From positions 434,001 through 498,000 of the forward strand of contig JAPQWV010000125.1 of the NCBI GenBank assembly GCA_027422505.1: DNA of 64,000 nt, written 5' to 3'. Below are positions 11,024-21,687 of the stretch, in pieces. The position numbers were made by a program, and so were the translations under genes. The notes beneath the pieces are model-generated. The model had not been told where the DNA came from. It did no database searches and was given only the letters and a program-made list of their open reading frames with translations. Every line of letters begins with the position of its first letter. The stretch's first letter is position 1. The DNA comes from Craterostigma plantagineum (taxonomy: Eukaryota > Streptophyta > Magnoliopsida > Lamiales > Linderniaceae).

Positions 11024-11400
11024 TGTTAAAATATTAATATATTTTAATATTTTCCTTAATATCTATAATGATGAATGATATTTTGAAGGTTAAGGTAGAC
11101 CATGCCTTGTAAAGCATGGTCCAAGTTAAATGTTGAGATGACTTCGTCACCATGCCATGTAGTGTGTTAAGTTTGCCAAAGCATGGGTTAGGTTGAATCT
11201 TTTGTCCTTTTAAGTTATCAATGTAGTCTTTATAAGTTAGAATTGTGTGATGTATTTCTATATGTGTGGATATATGAAAATGATGTCTTAATGCCTATGT
11301 TTTTCCACTCAAACTCACATACAACTAGAATCAAATCAACAATCGTATTCCTCTCTTTTGTTTAAAGCTTGAACCTATCTTATGTTCTTAAATTACAACA

Positions 11401-11927
11401 GCATGGCAGGCGTTGCTATCATCTTTGCGGCCCTAGGGTCTATGTCCCAGCTTCTCGAGGCATGCTGACAGGGATGATAATGCTCTATCTTTTCCCAGGA
11501 ATCATCGCTGGCTATGTAGGCGTTCGTCTGTGGACAACCATCAAAGGCTCATTCGAGGGGTGGGAATCGATTTCTTGGTCCATCTCATTCTTCTTCTCAG
11601 GTATCGTTTCTTGATTCTAAAGATACTAAAGTTCATCTTATGGGGAAGCCAAAGCTCGGGCGCCATCCCAATCTCCCTATACTTCATCATGCTCTTGCTA
11701 TGATTCTGCATCTCTGTGCCCCTAACCCTTTCAGGAGGACTTTTGGGTAGGAGGGCCGAGCAGATTAAATACCCCGTGAGAACCAATCAGATCCCTAGAG
11801 AAATCCCGGCTAGAAAAGACCCATCTTGGCTCCTAGTCCTCGGCGCTGGGACACTGCCCTTCGGAACCCTATTCAACGAGCTCTTCTTCATCCTCTCCAA
11901 CATATGGCTGGGGAGATTCTATTACGT
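11401..11927 (+). pseudogene. TM9SF/nonaspanin pseudogene, central and C-terminal membrane part
   Basis: This continues the gene broken at 3556. Visible family blocks are MAGVAIIFAALG, SPASRGMLTGMIMLYLF, GIIAGYVGVRLWTTIKG, then after frame changes PLTLSGGLLGRRAEQIKYPV, RTNQIPREIPARKDPSWLLV, LGAGTLPFGTLFNELFFIL and IWLGRFYYV. The last three membrane segments and the usual C-terminal KxD-type end are absent. The sequence stops at a rearrangement junction (11928-11975) with Athila-like DNA. Confidence 0.9.
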
Positions 11928-11975
11928 CTTGGCTCCTAGTCCTCGGCGCTGGGACACTGCCCTTCGGAACCCTAT
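11928..11975 (+). repeat. 48-bp templated filler duplicated from the pseudogene
   Basis: These 48 bases repeat 11825-11872 exactly (starting CTTGGCTCCTAGTCC, ending CGGAACCCTAT) and sit between the TM9SF pseudogene and the Athila-like copy B1. This is what a template switch during break repair leaves behind. It also extends a chimeric 171-codon ORF (11716-12231) that joins TM9SF sequence to retroelement sequence. Confidence 0.85.
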
Positions 11976-13028
11976 CAATTATCGAATCGCTCTTCAAACC
12001 ACTTATTTCGCTCTTCTAACGTCGTGCCTATTTTTCACTCGACTCGTCCTTTTTCCTTTTCTAGCTATTCTCGTCCGCTTCATTTTTTCTACTTCAATCT
12101 TTTTTTTTTGCTCTGTTTTTTTTCGAACCAGCCCCTCCTATCTTTTTTTTTCTACGTCTTATCGAAGGGAGAGGTTTCCAGTCCGCTGCAATATTACGAC
12201 GAGAGATCTGTATCATAGGATGAGTTCATAACTAACATGCATCGACGATTAGCTCCTTCTCAACCAACAAGCCACTTTCACGATATCGATAAATTAACAT
12301 GTTGATACGGGGTCGTATAGGCTAAATTTGAGGCAATCAGGCTAAATATCTGGACCACAAATTAACAAATAAGGCTCAAAGGGGCTCACTAAGTGGTAAA
12401 TGCGTAAAGTAGGGAAAGATTTAGGCCAGTGACTCAATCCTAGTGCCCTTCTCATTTTCACACATAAAAATCCACATAGTAACCATTGACATGCATAACA
12501 GAGCAAGTTCGAATATATTCAGTCCATGCGTGTCACACAAGAATAAACACCGAGCATAATGAGTTGCTCTGAATATTTCTGAAGGCTCTAGAACTCATAT
12601 ATATAACTGGGTTTGTGCTTCATGATACGCAATACTCTCCTAAAGCAGCCAATATAGCCAAATAATCATGCTAATATCACGACAATGCAACATGTAGGAC
12701 TATCACACTCAATTCATCGAATCATATCACGACATTGTAAAATTTCATAATTTTCATCATTGATAGGAGATTCCACAGATGACGTTCAAATCACAACCTT
12801 ATCAGTTATACCCACTAAAATGATCGAAACACATCGATGCCAAAATATGCAAGCATTTAAAATCTAGCATCTGTCACATCCCACCCCCAAACTAACTAAG
12901 ACATTGTCCTCAATGTGTAATTAAAAGCAAATAGAGAGTGGAAGTGACACTGCCCTGAAGTTTATATTGATCGATGTACAAGACTTGGTTTATCTGCAGT
13001 GAACAAGCAACCATCGCGAATGGACAAC
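11976..13028 (-). mobile_element. Athila-like copy B1, 3' internal part
   Basis: Closely matches 22592-23645 of copy B2, starting ATCGAATCGCTCTTCAAACC. It is the non-coding 3' internal region of a minus-strand element and has no LTR. It is cut at 13028 by element A (TSD ACAAC) and continues at 19971. Pyrimidine-rich ORFs near 12000-12230 are fortuitous. Confidence 0.8.
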
Positions 13029-15029
13029 TGACACGTTCGAATACTAGCAAGTGTACTAGGTCGTGCAAGTAGTATAAAATATCAAACCAGATAAAAGCGT
13101 AACTAAACAATTAAAGCAACTAGACTATTGGCGAATTAAAATCAATTAACGACAATGTGATCAAGGCGCATGCTCGGCACGAATTATTCCTACGTTTACA
13201 TTCAATCAATCATAAATAACCAAAATGAGTATCAGTCAAGGTAGAATTTCCTAAAATAATCGATACCCGTTTGTCCGCAAGAGCGATCCTATGCGAAAAT
13301 GAACCAATCAACTATATTTTTATATGACTGTAGTTACTCCGCATGAATTCGGCTTTATGAATTTCCCCGAGTTTAGACGCTTTCGACGCCTAAAATCTCG
13401 GAAACCACACGTACGAAACCGAATTCCATCTCTGGTCGGTTTTACGTCGTGGTGCTCTATATTTATCGTTCTAACCGGTCTAATCACTTTGTCCGTCTCA
13501 TAAAACAATCAAATATCGTGCATATGTTGATCAGACACACGCAAGCATTAAACTCAAATATAAAACACATAACTCAACTCATACGATTAAATATAATAAA
13601 AACAGCATTATCACGTTGTCATAATATGGCCTAACACGGCCTCAATCACACAATAAACTTAAGAGCACATATTAATAAACGAAAGCAACGAAGGGTTAAA
13701 CAAACACATAAGTAACAACACGTAAAAAGGAAAGATTACGTCCCTCACAGTACTTCCGTCGAACGAGTGGCGGGCGACTAAGAAACGCCTTGGACGCTCT
13801 GCTCGTGTCTCGACTCCCTAGCTTCGTTACCAGCCTTCCGTAGGTGTATGCTCTAGCAGATGATGAGAGCTTCCTGTTTGGTGGACTTCTCTTCCTCTTG
13901 GTTGCAAAAAAACTCGTCTATGGTAGCCTCGTATTTTCTGCTCCGTTGTAAGCTACTTCGAATTATATTCCAACGTGGCTATGAGGTGAGTCGCTTGGTT
14001 GGTGAGGTGAGGAAACGGTGAGGGATGCTTCAGCTGCTTGTTTCGTTGAGTGCTCTGCCGGATCTAGATGCGGATGGCCTTGAGCGTCGAGAGCTTCGTG
14101 GGTATTTGGTGTCTCAAGATATTTTCTTTTTTCGTCTGCTCGTCTGCTCCCTCTTTTCGTTGTGTCCAAGCTCTCCATAAATAGAAGACGCTCCTTTTCA
14201 TTACGTTCCCAGTTTTCAACGACAACTTAGAAAAAGGAGCAGCTAAAACATTGATCGATCGCCGCATAAGATGGATCTTGTAGACATGAGTTTCTATGTT
14301 TTTTTCTGCCTTGAACTTCGTGTGATCTTTTTTTCTTGGCTGCGATTGTAACACGCGTGTATCTCTTGATTGAAATATATGCCGTTGACTTTAGGATAAC
14401 TCCAAGCATGTAAAGCAATCGCCCCACCATCATATCGTTATCTTTTGCTTCCTTTGGCATGTTTCGACTCTTTAATGCATATGATAATCTTTCTTTGGCC
14501 CAACTCATTCCTCCACTCACGTAGATGCTATGTATTGAATAATGATGTCAATTGCCAAGTTGTTTGGGTCACCTATCTTCTAGTGCCACGTGTGGTTGGT
14601 CAAGGCATAATTATTGAACACCACAAGAATGATCCCTCACGTTGGGGCCAGCTTGACGTCTGAGCCTTCTCATTTTTCCCGTTTTGCTGTCTCGTTAATT
14701 CTTTCCTTTTTTTGGTCCAATTCGCTCAATCTACACAATATAATATTCATATGTAAGTGTAGCATATTTGAAGCAATTTTAATAAATAACAAACATTATT
14801 GAACACCACAAGAATGATCCCTCACGTTGGGGCAGCTTGACGTCTGAGCCTTCTCATTTTTTCCGTTTTGCTGGCTCGTTAATTCTTTCCTTTTTTTGGT
14901 CCAATTCGCTCAATCTACACAATATAATATTCATATGTAAGTTTAGCATATTCGAAGCAATTTTAATAAATAACAAACAATAATGCGCTTTTATGAGGTA
15001 TAAAGTCTACGTAAAATCGTAACTTATCA
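13029..15029 (-). repeat. 3' LTR of element A
   Basis: 2001 bases. Compared with the 5' LTR it lacks about 114 bases (the equivalent of 18088-18201) and has a tandem duplication of a roughly 185-base unit at 14610-14980. Otherwise the two LTRs look nearly identical. Confidence 0.9.
13367..13401 (-). other. Conserved LTR RNA hairpin, copy 1
   Basis: On the element strand CCGAG and CTCGG close a 14-bp stem with a 2-base bulge and a CGAAA loop. The same 35-nt structure is at 18488-18522, 26906-26940 and 54322-54356. Confidence 0.6.
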
Positions 15030-16753
15030 ACAACCCCAAAACTAGCTTCGATTGTCCTCGATCGTAAAAGCAGAATAAACTAAATCAAGTTAGGATTTTA
15101 CGACGTCACTAAATAAATTCTCATGTTTATTCTCAGACAATTAAAAGCACAATTTGGTCGAAATAATCATTAACTAATGAATGATCCAGCTAAACACGAG
15201 AGATGAAGTAATATTTCACAATCATATCATAGCACAAAAATATTCCAGAATTCTGATACATATCATGTAACAACTCTCACATGGATCGCTCAATTCGCTC
15301 GAAGTGTTTAATGTGATCTGTATAAAAATGCTCAAGGCACAACATAGAAAGATATTGTTCTAAGCTTGCAAATATATCACATCATATTCACATAGTAGAT
15401 ATCGTGAACGAATCAAAAGGTCTTTATCAAGGTTGTAGTGGGGCTCAGGGTAATAAGGGTGCGACATATGGGAAAAGTGGGCTGATAAGATCAAGCATGT
15501 TCGTCACTAAGTCGCTTTACTCGTCTACGCTCTATACCAAAATACGACTCAGATAGCGGAAACTCGCATGACTATTAAACATACTCAAAACTATAATAAG
15601 AACTCAAGACAATAATTCTACAAATCTGTTGTGAACCTCTTTTTTTTTTTTAAATATATATTTTTTTCTACTATATATTTTTTCTCTCTTTTTTTTCTTC
15701 TTTTTTTTTCGATCTCTCTTTTTTTTCTTTTTTTTTTCAAATACATAAAATAAACTACCGCAACCATATATAACATGACATAATCGTCTTTCCTCTTATA
15801 TAATAGACTCAATAAACTAAAGCGATTAGTAAGTTAACATGCTGACAATGGTTCGATGATGAAGGATAAAATAATGGGATAACGTGGCTAAATATCATAA
15901 CTCCAAATCAAAAAATAAGGCTAATAAAGCTCAAATGGGCTCACTAATTGATAGATATGTCGGGTATGGAGATATTTAGGCCAGTGACTCATCCTAAGCG
16001 CCTTTATCATTTTCGTACACAAAAATCCACAGTGATATTGACATGCATAACAAAGCAAGTTCGAAAATATTCAGACCATGCGTGGCACTCATGAAAAACA
16101 CATCGATCAAGTATTGTGTTGCTCTAATTATTATTTTTTTCGGCTCAAAACTCACAATATTTTCTGGGTTTGTGTCGCATGATATGTACTATTTTTCTGA
16201 AGCAATCAATGTGATCAGATAATCATGCTAATATCAAAACACGTAACATGCATAACTTTCACACACAATTAGCTAAATCCTATCTCGATCCCAGTAAAAT
16301 TTAAAAATTTTTCATCATCGACAGGAGTTTTCACAAGTGACGTTCAAATCCTAACATTGATCAGTTAAACCAACTACTAAACCAAAGAGATCGATATCAA
16401 ATCTAGCATGTGTCACCCCACCCCCAAACTAATTATCACATTGTCCCCAATGTGTAAAATTTGAAGCAGATAGAGAGTTTAAGTGACATTTCCCTGAATA
16501 ATGCGTTGATAGGTGCGGGATGTGAGAAGAATGTAGTTCCTTCATAAGACCAAGCTAGCTCGCGAACACACCACGCCCAAACTGATTATGAGCCTGCGAG
16601 GAAACGTAACTAGACGGCACCGTGATTCGAATTGTGAAAATAAATTCAAAAGCAAAACACACTTAATAAAATGCGATACGATAAATATAAGACTCGAATA
16701 CGAAATAAAACAGTAACACATAGATAGTACTTGGGTTGCCTCCCAAGAAGCGC
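15030..16753 (-). other. Element A 3' internal non-coding region
   Basis: Shares diverged blocks with the 3' internal regions of B1 and B2 (for example 15030-15560 with 22112-22590; 15830-16450 with 22910-23510; and GTTGCCTCCCAAGAAGCGCT near 16737 with 23773). This shows element A and the B copies belong to one lineage. It includes a pyrimidine-rich tract at 15640-15740. Confidence 0.65.
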
Positions 16754-17825
16754 TCATTTTATAGTCGGTAGCTCGACTCCTGTTCGAATTGATGGTCGAC
16801 GATTCTGTATGTTCAGAAGAAGTACTGAACATTTTGATTTCACCTTTTTGGAGAGGAGTTTGATCTCGGAGTGATATAGCTTCATGTGGTTGCAGTCTTT
16901 AAACTCTCTCCATAGGTCGACTTTCGGATCCCAACTAATGTAAAAATCAACGATCACCAGCGTCTTAACAAATTCCTCCGTGACTATGCTCTTCGAGTGA
17001 TCTGTTGAATTCATAGCCGCTCGTAGAAACGGATCAAAACTCTCAGGTTCCATCTTTCTCTTCTCCAAAAAATTGTATGATGCAAATTCCTCGCTTTTTG
17101 TCGTTTGCTCAATATCTTGGTGAACTACGCAGCCAACGACTTTAAAACTCCCGCACCACTCGATTTTGACAACAGCCTTGTCGGTTGGAAGCATATGCTC
17201 GACAATTTTCTGATCAGTAGATGATTCGGGTTCTTTCAAAGTCGCATGACTAGGAATATCCTCAAGGACTTCCGGAAGGCTCGGCTTTGTTGGAATGGAA
17301 TCTACAGTAGCCTCTGCGGGTTGATCGGCTTTTTCTGGTTCGATCTCATCTTCATTTTCATTTAGTTCCAACATTGGTTCTTGTGATGTTTCAAAGCCCA
17401 GCTGGATTTCTGCATCCTCTTTCGGATTTGTCTCTATGTCGCTCGTGAGTGCAAAAACGGCATTCTTAAGTTTTTCTACTTGGAACGCCAAACTCTTCAT
17501 CGTTGCTTCTAAACTTTTAGAACTCACATTGACAAAGCTCTTTGAATTCCGGTATCGCTCTTCAGCCAGTCGGCCCTGGTTAGCCAGTCTCTCGAGCGCT
17601 TTCTCCCAGACGGGTTTCTCTTTCAGAGGCGATGAACGATAATCCCAATATTGTGTTGCCAGGTGCTTCATAGTGATTATTCTCCCCTCGCCCGACGTAC
17701 CATCCGAGAGGTTTATACTTGCATTGACTAGTGAGATGTGAACATCCACACCAGTCGCATTCTAGTTCATCATCGTATGTCTCATAGGATTCGGGAGAAT
17801 ATCGTGAATATCGTTCCATCTGCAA
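16754..17825 (-). CDS. Element A internal ORF, unrecognised, with degenerate zinc-knuckle leader
   Basis: The main frame is 17749-16754 (331 residues); an overlapping frame from 17825 supplies a leader with CDWCGCSHLTSQC, close to a retroviral CCHC knuckle (C-x2-C-x3-H-x4-C). The two frames probably formed one protein before a frameshift near 17700. The visible body has a basic N-terminal half (SLEATMKSLAFQVEKLKNAV, possible coiled coil), a long acidic, proline-containing stretch and a Lys-rich C-terminus. I do not see Athila gag, protease or polymerase motifs. It might be a diverged gag-like or accessory protein; the function is unknown. Confidence 0.5.
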
Positions 17826-17850
17826 AACACAAACGAGAAGATGAGAGTCA

Positions 17851-17851
17851 C

Positions 17852-17898
<47 letters not shown>

Positions 17899-17910
17899 TA
17901 ATAATAATAA
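17851..17910. repeat. (TAA)n microsatellite
   Basis: A run of roughly 19 ATA/TAA units between the primer site and the ORF of element A. A similar A/T-rich triplet tract lies at the corresponding place in B2 (26336-26390). Confidence 0.9.
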
Positions 17911-18011
17911 ATGAGAAGGATGACGATGATGATGATAATATAGTAAAAATAAAAATAAAAATGTCTACACTAAACTAATCAGAATAAATCTTAAAACTAA
18001 TAATACCGCTG

Positions 18012-18029
18012 TCCCCGGCAACGGCGCCA
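18012..18029 (-). other. Primer binding site, tRNA-Asp type
   Basis: TGGCGCCGTTGCCGGGGA on the minus strand, six bases inside the 5' LTR, complementary to the CCCCGGCAACGGCGCCA end of plant tRNA-Asp. This primer is characteristic of Athila-type elements. Confidence 0.9.
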
Positions 18030-18035
18030 AAAACT

Positions 18036-19970
18036 TGACACGTTCGAATACTAGCAAGTGTACTAGGTCGTGCAAGTAGTATAAAATGGACAAGTCCAAG
18101 TATCGATCCACGAGGACAGCTCGATTAATTTAAGATATTATTCCGAATTTTAATTTAGACTAATGCAAATTTTAAACATGGTATTTTTTATATTATAAAT
18201 AATCAAACCAGATAAAAGCGTAACTAAACAATTAAAGCAAATAGACTATTGGCGAATAAAATCAATTAACGACAATGTGATCAAGGCGCATGCTCGGCAC
18301 GAATTATTCCTACGTTTACATTCAATCAATCATAAATAACCAAAATGAGTATCAGTCAAGGTAGAATTTCCTAAAATAATCGCTACCCGTTTGTCCCGCA
18401 ATAGCGATCCTATGCGAAAATGAACCAATCAACTATATTTTTATATGACTGTAGTTACTCCGCATGAATTCGGCTTTATGAATTTCCCCGAGTTTAGACG
18501 CTTTCGACGCCTAAAATCTCGGAAACCACACGTACGAAACCGAATTCCATCTCTGGTCGGTTTTACGTCGTGGTGCTCTATATTTATCGTTCTAACCGGT
18601 CTAATCACTTTGTCCGTCTCATAAACCAATCAAATCTCGTGCATATGTTGATCAGACACACGCAAGCATTAAACTCAAATATAAAACACATAACTCAACT
18701 CATACGATTAAATATAATAAAAAGCATTATCACGTAGTCATAATATGGCCTAACACGGCCTCAATCACACAATAAACTTAAGAGCACATATTAATAAAGG
18801 AAAGCAACGAAGGGTTAAACAAACACATAAGTAACAACACGTAAAAAGGAAAGATAGAAAATTGCGTCCCTCACAGTACTTTCGTCGAACGAGTGGCGGG
18901 CGACTAAGAAACGCCTTGGACGCTCTGCTCGTGTCTCGACTCCCTAGCTTCGTTACCAGCCTTCCCGTAGGTGTATGCTCTAGCAGATGATGAGAGCTTC
19001 CTGTTTGGTGGACTTCTCTTCCTCTTGGTTGCAAAAAAACTCGTCTATGGTAGCCTCGTATTTTCTGCTCCGTTCTAAGCTACTTCGAATTATATTCCAA
19101 CGTGGCTATGAGGTGAGTCGCTTGGTTGGTGAGGTGAGGAAACGGTGAGGGATGCTTCAGCTGCTTGTTTCGTTGAGTGCTCTGCCGGATCTAGATGCGG
19201 ATGGCCTTGAGCGTCGAGAGCTTCGTGGGTATTTGGTGTCTCAAGATATTTTCTTTTTTCGTCTGCTCGTCTGCTCCCTCTTTTCGTTGTGTCCAAGCTC
19301 TCCATAAATAGAAGACGCTCCTTTTCATTACGTTCCCAGTTTTCAACGACAACTTAGAAAAAGGAGCAGCTAAAACATTGATCTCGCCGCATAAGATGGA
19401 TCTTGTAGACATGAGTTTCTATGTTTTTTTCTGCCTTGAACTTCGTGTGATCTTTTTTTCTTGGCTGCGATTGTAACACGCGTGTATCTCTTGATTGAAA
19501 TATATGCCGTTGACTATAGGATAACTCCAAGCATGTAAAGCAATCGCCCCACCATCATATCGTTATCTTTTGCTTCCTTTGGCATGTTTCGACTCTTTAA
19601 TGCATATGATAATCTTTCTTTGGCCCAACTCATTCCTTCACTCACGTAGATGCTATGTATTGAATAATGATGTCAATTGCCAAGTTGTTTGGGTCACCTA
19701 TCTTCTAGTGCCACGTGTGGTTGGTCAAGCCATAATTATTGAACACCACAAGAATGATCCCTCACGTTGGGGCCAGCTTGACGTCTGAGCCTTCTCATTT
19801 TTTCCGTTTTGCTGTCTCGTTAATTCTTTCCTTTTTTTGGTCCAATTCGCTCAATCTACACAATATAATATTCATATGTAAGTGTAGCATATTCGAAGCA
19901 ATTTTAGTAAATAACAAACAATAATGCGCTTTTATGAGGTATAAAGTCTACGTAAAATCGTAACTTATCA
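18036..19970 (-). repeat. 5' LTR of element A
   Basis: 1935 bases, TGATAAGTTACG...GAACGTGTCA on the minus strand. It contains the conserved hairpin at 18488-18522. Several 60-90 codon ORFs inside occur in both LTRs only because the LTRs are copies. Confidence 0.9.
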
Positions 19971-20418
19971 ACAACCCCCAAACTAGTTATGAGCCTGTGA
20001 GAAAACGTGACTAGGCGGCACCGTGGGAGCAAATTTTATTAGATAAAAATGAAATAGACAGGTAAATAGGACTAAATAATATTTATGCATCGATAGGCCT
20101 TGGGTTGCCTCCCAAGAGCCCTGCTTTTATAGTCGTTAGCTCGACTCACAAACCGCTTATTTTGGTGGATAATCGATGTTGATCGAGTTTTCTTTCCAAA
20201 CATCTCGGTCGTTGTACACCGTCGGGTTCCCCTCTTCCTTGTGATGGTGTCTGCATCATTGAGTGGGGTCGAGGGTTCTCCTTTTTCTGCCATATGTAGG
20301 CTCCATCATCTGTGCAGTCTTTCGGACGAAGCTTCTTCTTTTTTCTTCGGCGGAAACGCCTTCTTGATAGATTTAGAGCCACTGCTCTTTTTAGTCCATG
20401 GTGTCCACTTGTGAAAGT

Positions 20419-21150
20419 TCAGCACAAGACTAGGTTATAGTTAGATTTAGTCGCGCTCTCGTTCGGCGCATCTATTCGAGCATCAGCCTTAGTGTTCTGG
20501 CGGTCCTTCAGCTTCCTGGTATTCTCTCCAGACAAGTTGTACATGAAAGACTCAGAACACTTAAAAGCACAAGGGTCAAAGATATCGATAAAGGAACAAG
20601 AATCATCAGTAGGGCGTTTCATAGATTTGTAAACATCGAATTCCACTTTCTCGTCCCCTACTTGCAAAATAAGTTTATCGTTACCGACATCAATGATAGC
20701 TCTTGCCGTGTTTACGAACGGACGTCCGAGTATTAATGGAAGTTCATCGTCTTCTTCCATATCCAACACAATAAAATCAGTCGGGAAGTAGTGTTCTCCT
20801 ACTTTCACAAGTACGTCTTCCATGATTCCTCGTGGATATGTGATTGATCTATCAGCAAGCTGGAGGATAGTCGATGTGGGTTTCGGCTCGCCAAGTCCCA
20901 ATTTCCTAAATAAGGAAAATGCCATCAAATTGATACTTGCACGAAGATCGCATAACACATTATTAAATGTAAGAGACCCAATAGAACAAGGAATAGAGAA
21001 ACTCCCTCGATCCTTAAGCTTCGGCGGAAGCTTCTTCTGTAATACCGCTGAACATTCCTCAGTGAGAGCTACTGTTCCATATTCCTCTAACTTGTTTCTC
21101 TTGAATACTAGCTCCTTCATGCATTTGGCGTACTTTGGCATCTGCAACAA
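20419..21150 (-). pseudogene. Athila-like aspartic protease region, copy B1
   Basis: A 243-residue open frame, a fragment of a longer polyprotein. It begins MLQMPKYAKCMKELVFKRNK. The retropepsin segment reads NVLCDLRASINLMAFSLFRK (about 74-93), followed by LQLADRSITYPRGIMEDVLV and LPLILGRPFVNTARAIIDVG, the typical Athila protease pattern. Where the active site would be DLGAS the sequence is DLRAS, so the conserved Gly of D-x-G is Arg and activity is doubtful. Copy B2 has DLGGS here. No reverse transcriptase follows; the next ORF (20382-20072) is short and basic. Confidence 0.8.
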
Positions 21151-21687
21151 AGCCCCAACAAAAGGAATATAAACTTCAAGTTTTTTAAATATTTTAATGA
21201 AATGATCAAAATCTTCATGATTCTTCCCTTTCGTAAAGCCGCTGGATATGGAGGTCGGATCTTTATCGGTGGGAGTGGGTTGACCTTCTTTTCCTCAAAT
21301 AGTGAATCTGGCTCACACTCGACTTCTTCGGCCCGCTTCTCCTGTTCGTAAACCCTAGTGTTCGTGGCTGTTACTTCACTCTGGTCGGATGTCTCTGTCA
21401 CTTTTGCTTCCTCCACCTCCTTGTTCTTTTGGAACGATTCAAGCTTCTTTCCACTTCTCAGTTCAATGGCATTTGCGTACTCTCGTGGGTTCTTTTCGGT
21501 GTCTCTCGGAAGTGCCAGGCTTGCGCTCGGCTACGGTAGTTGAAAGATATCCCATCTGAATTGTTAAGTCCTTTATTGCAGTACGTATACCTTGGAATCC
21601 TTCCTGAACTCTTCCTTCTAGGCCCGGAAGTCTTTCCCCGTCTTCCGGACGGAGGAAAGACTTCTGAGATCCATCAAAATCAGTCAA
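21117..21687 (-). pseudogene. Athila-like gag-protease linker fragments, copy B1
   Basis: Overlapping frames 21416-21117 and 21687-21463 encode an acidic linker (EQEKRAEEVECEPDSLFEEK) and gag C-terminal residues (GRVQEGFQGIRTAIKDLTIQ), matching 25204-24926 and 25483-25214 of B2. Breaks in frame show decay. Confidence 0.65.
21627..21664. repeat. 38-base inverted repeat at the B1 breakpoint
   Basis: The arms GAAGTCTTTCC (21627-21637) and GGAAAGACTTC (21654-21664) are perfect complements, and CCGTC/GACGG extends the stem inward around a short loop. B2 has only the first arm, so the second arm is an inverted copy made at the junction. Confidence 0.8.

Larger units (their letters stand above)
3557..11400 (+). 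mobile_element. Copia LTR retrotransposon, deletion derivative, hosting a Stowaway MITE and a MULE
   Basis: The 5' LTR starts TGTTAAAATATTA at 3557, is broken by two insertions (3570-3810 and 3823-8816) and continues to 9178. The 3' LTR is 11024-11400 (377 bp). The flanks GAATG (3552-3556) and GCATG (11401-11405) are a 5-bp TSD with one mismatch, lying inside the TM9SF pseudogene. A primer site TGGTATCATAGC (tRNA-iMet type) follows directly at 9179, and a purine tract AAGGAGGAG precedes the 3' LTR. Removing both insertions and one copy of each TSD restores a 5' LTR start identical to the 3' LTR, which shows the order of events. Confidence 0.9.
13029..19970 (-). mobile_element. Element A: complete non-autonomous Athila-like Ty3/gypsy retrotransposon
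   Basis: Two LTRs in direct orientation with TG...CA ends: the 5' LTR is 18036-19970 and the 3' LTR 13029-15029. The 5-bp TSD ACAAC is perfect (13024-13028 and 19971-19975). The primer site TGGCGCCGTTGCCGGGGA (18012-18029, minus strand) matches the 3' end of plant tRNA-Asp. A G-rich tract TTTTGGGGTTGT lies next to the 3' LTR. The internal region (about 3 kb) contains no gag, protease, reverse transcriptase or integrase that I recognise, only a 331-codon ORF. The empty site survives in copy B2 near 23645. Confidence 0.92.
19971..21664 (-). mobile_element. Athila-like copy B1, protease part
   Basis: Resumes copy B1 after the TSD ACAAC and matches 23646-25315 of B2. It carries the protease ORF and part of the gag-protease linker. 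Similarity ends at a 38-base hairpin (21627-21664). Confidence 0.8.

Noticed and set aside
12000..12240. Hydrophobic ORF at 12024-12218 as a possible membrane protein
   Set aside because: It comes from a pyrimidine-rich tract in a retroelement 3' region that is also present in B2 with indels.
13320..13508. A 62-codon ORF present in both LTRs of element A (also 18441-18629)
   Set aside because: It covers the conserved hairpin block; the copies are conserved because they are LTRs. The B2 and solo LTR versions do not keep the frame.
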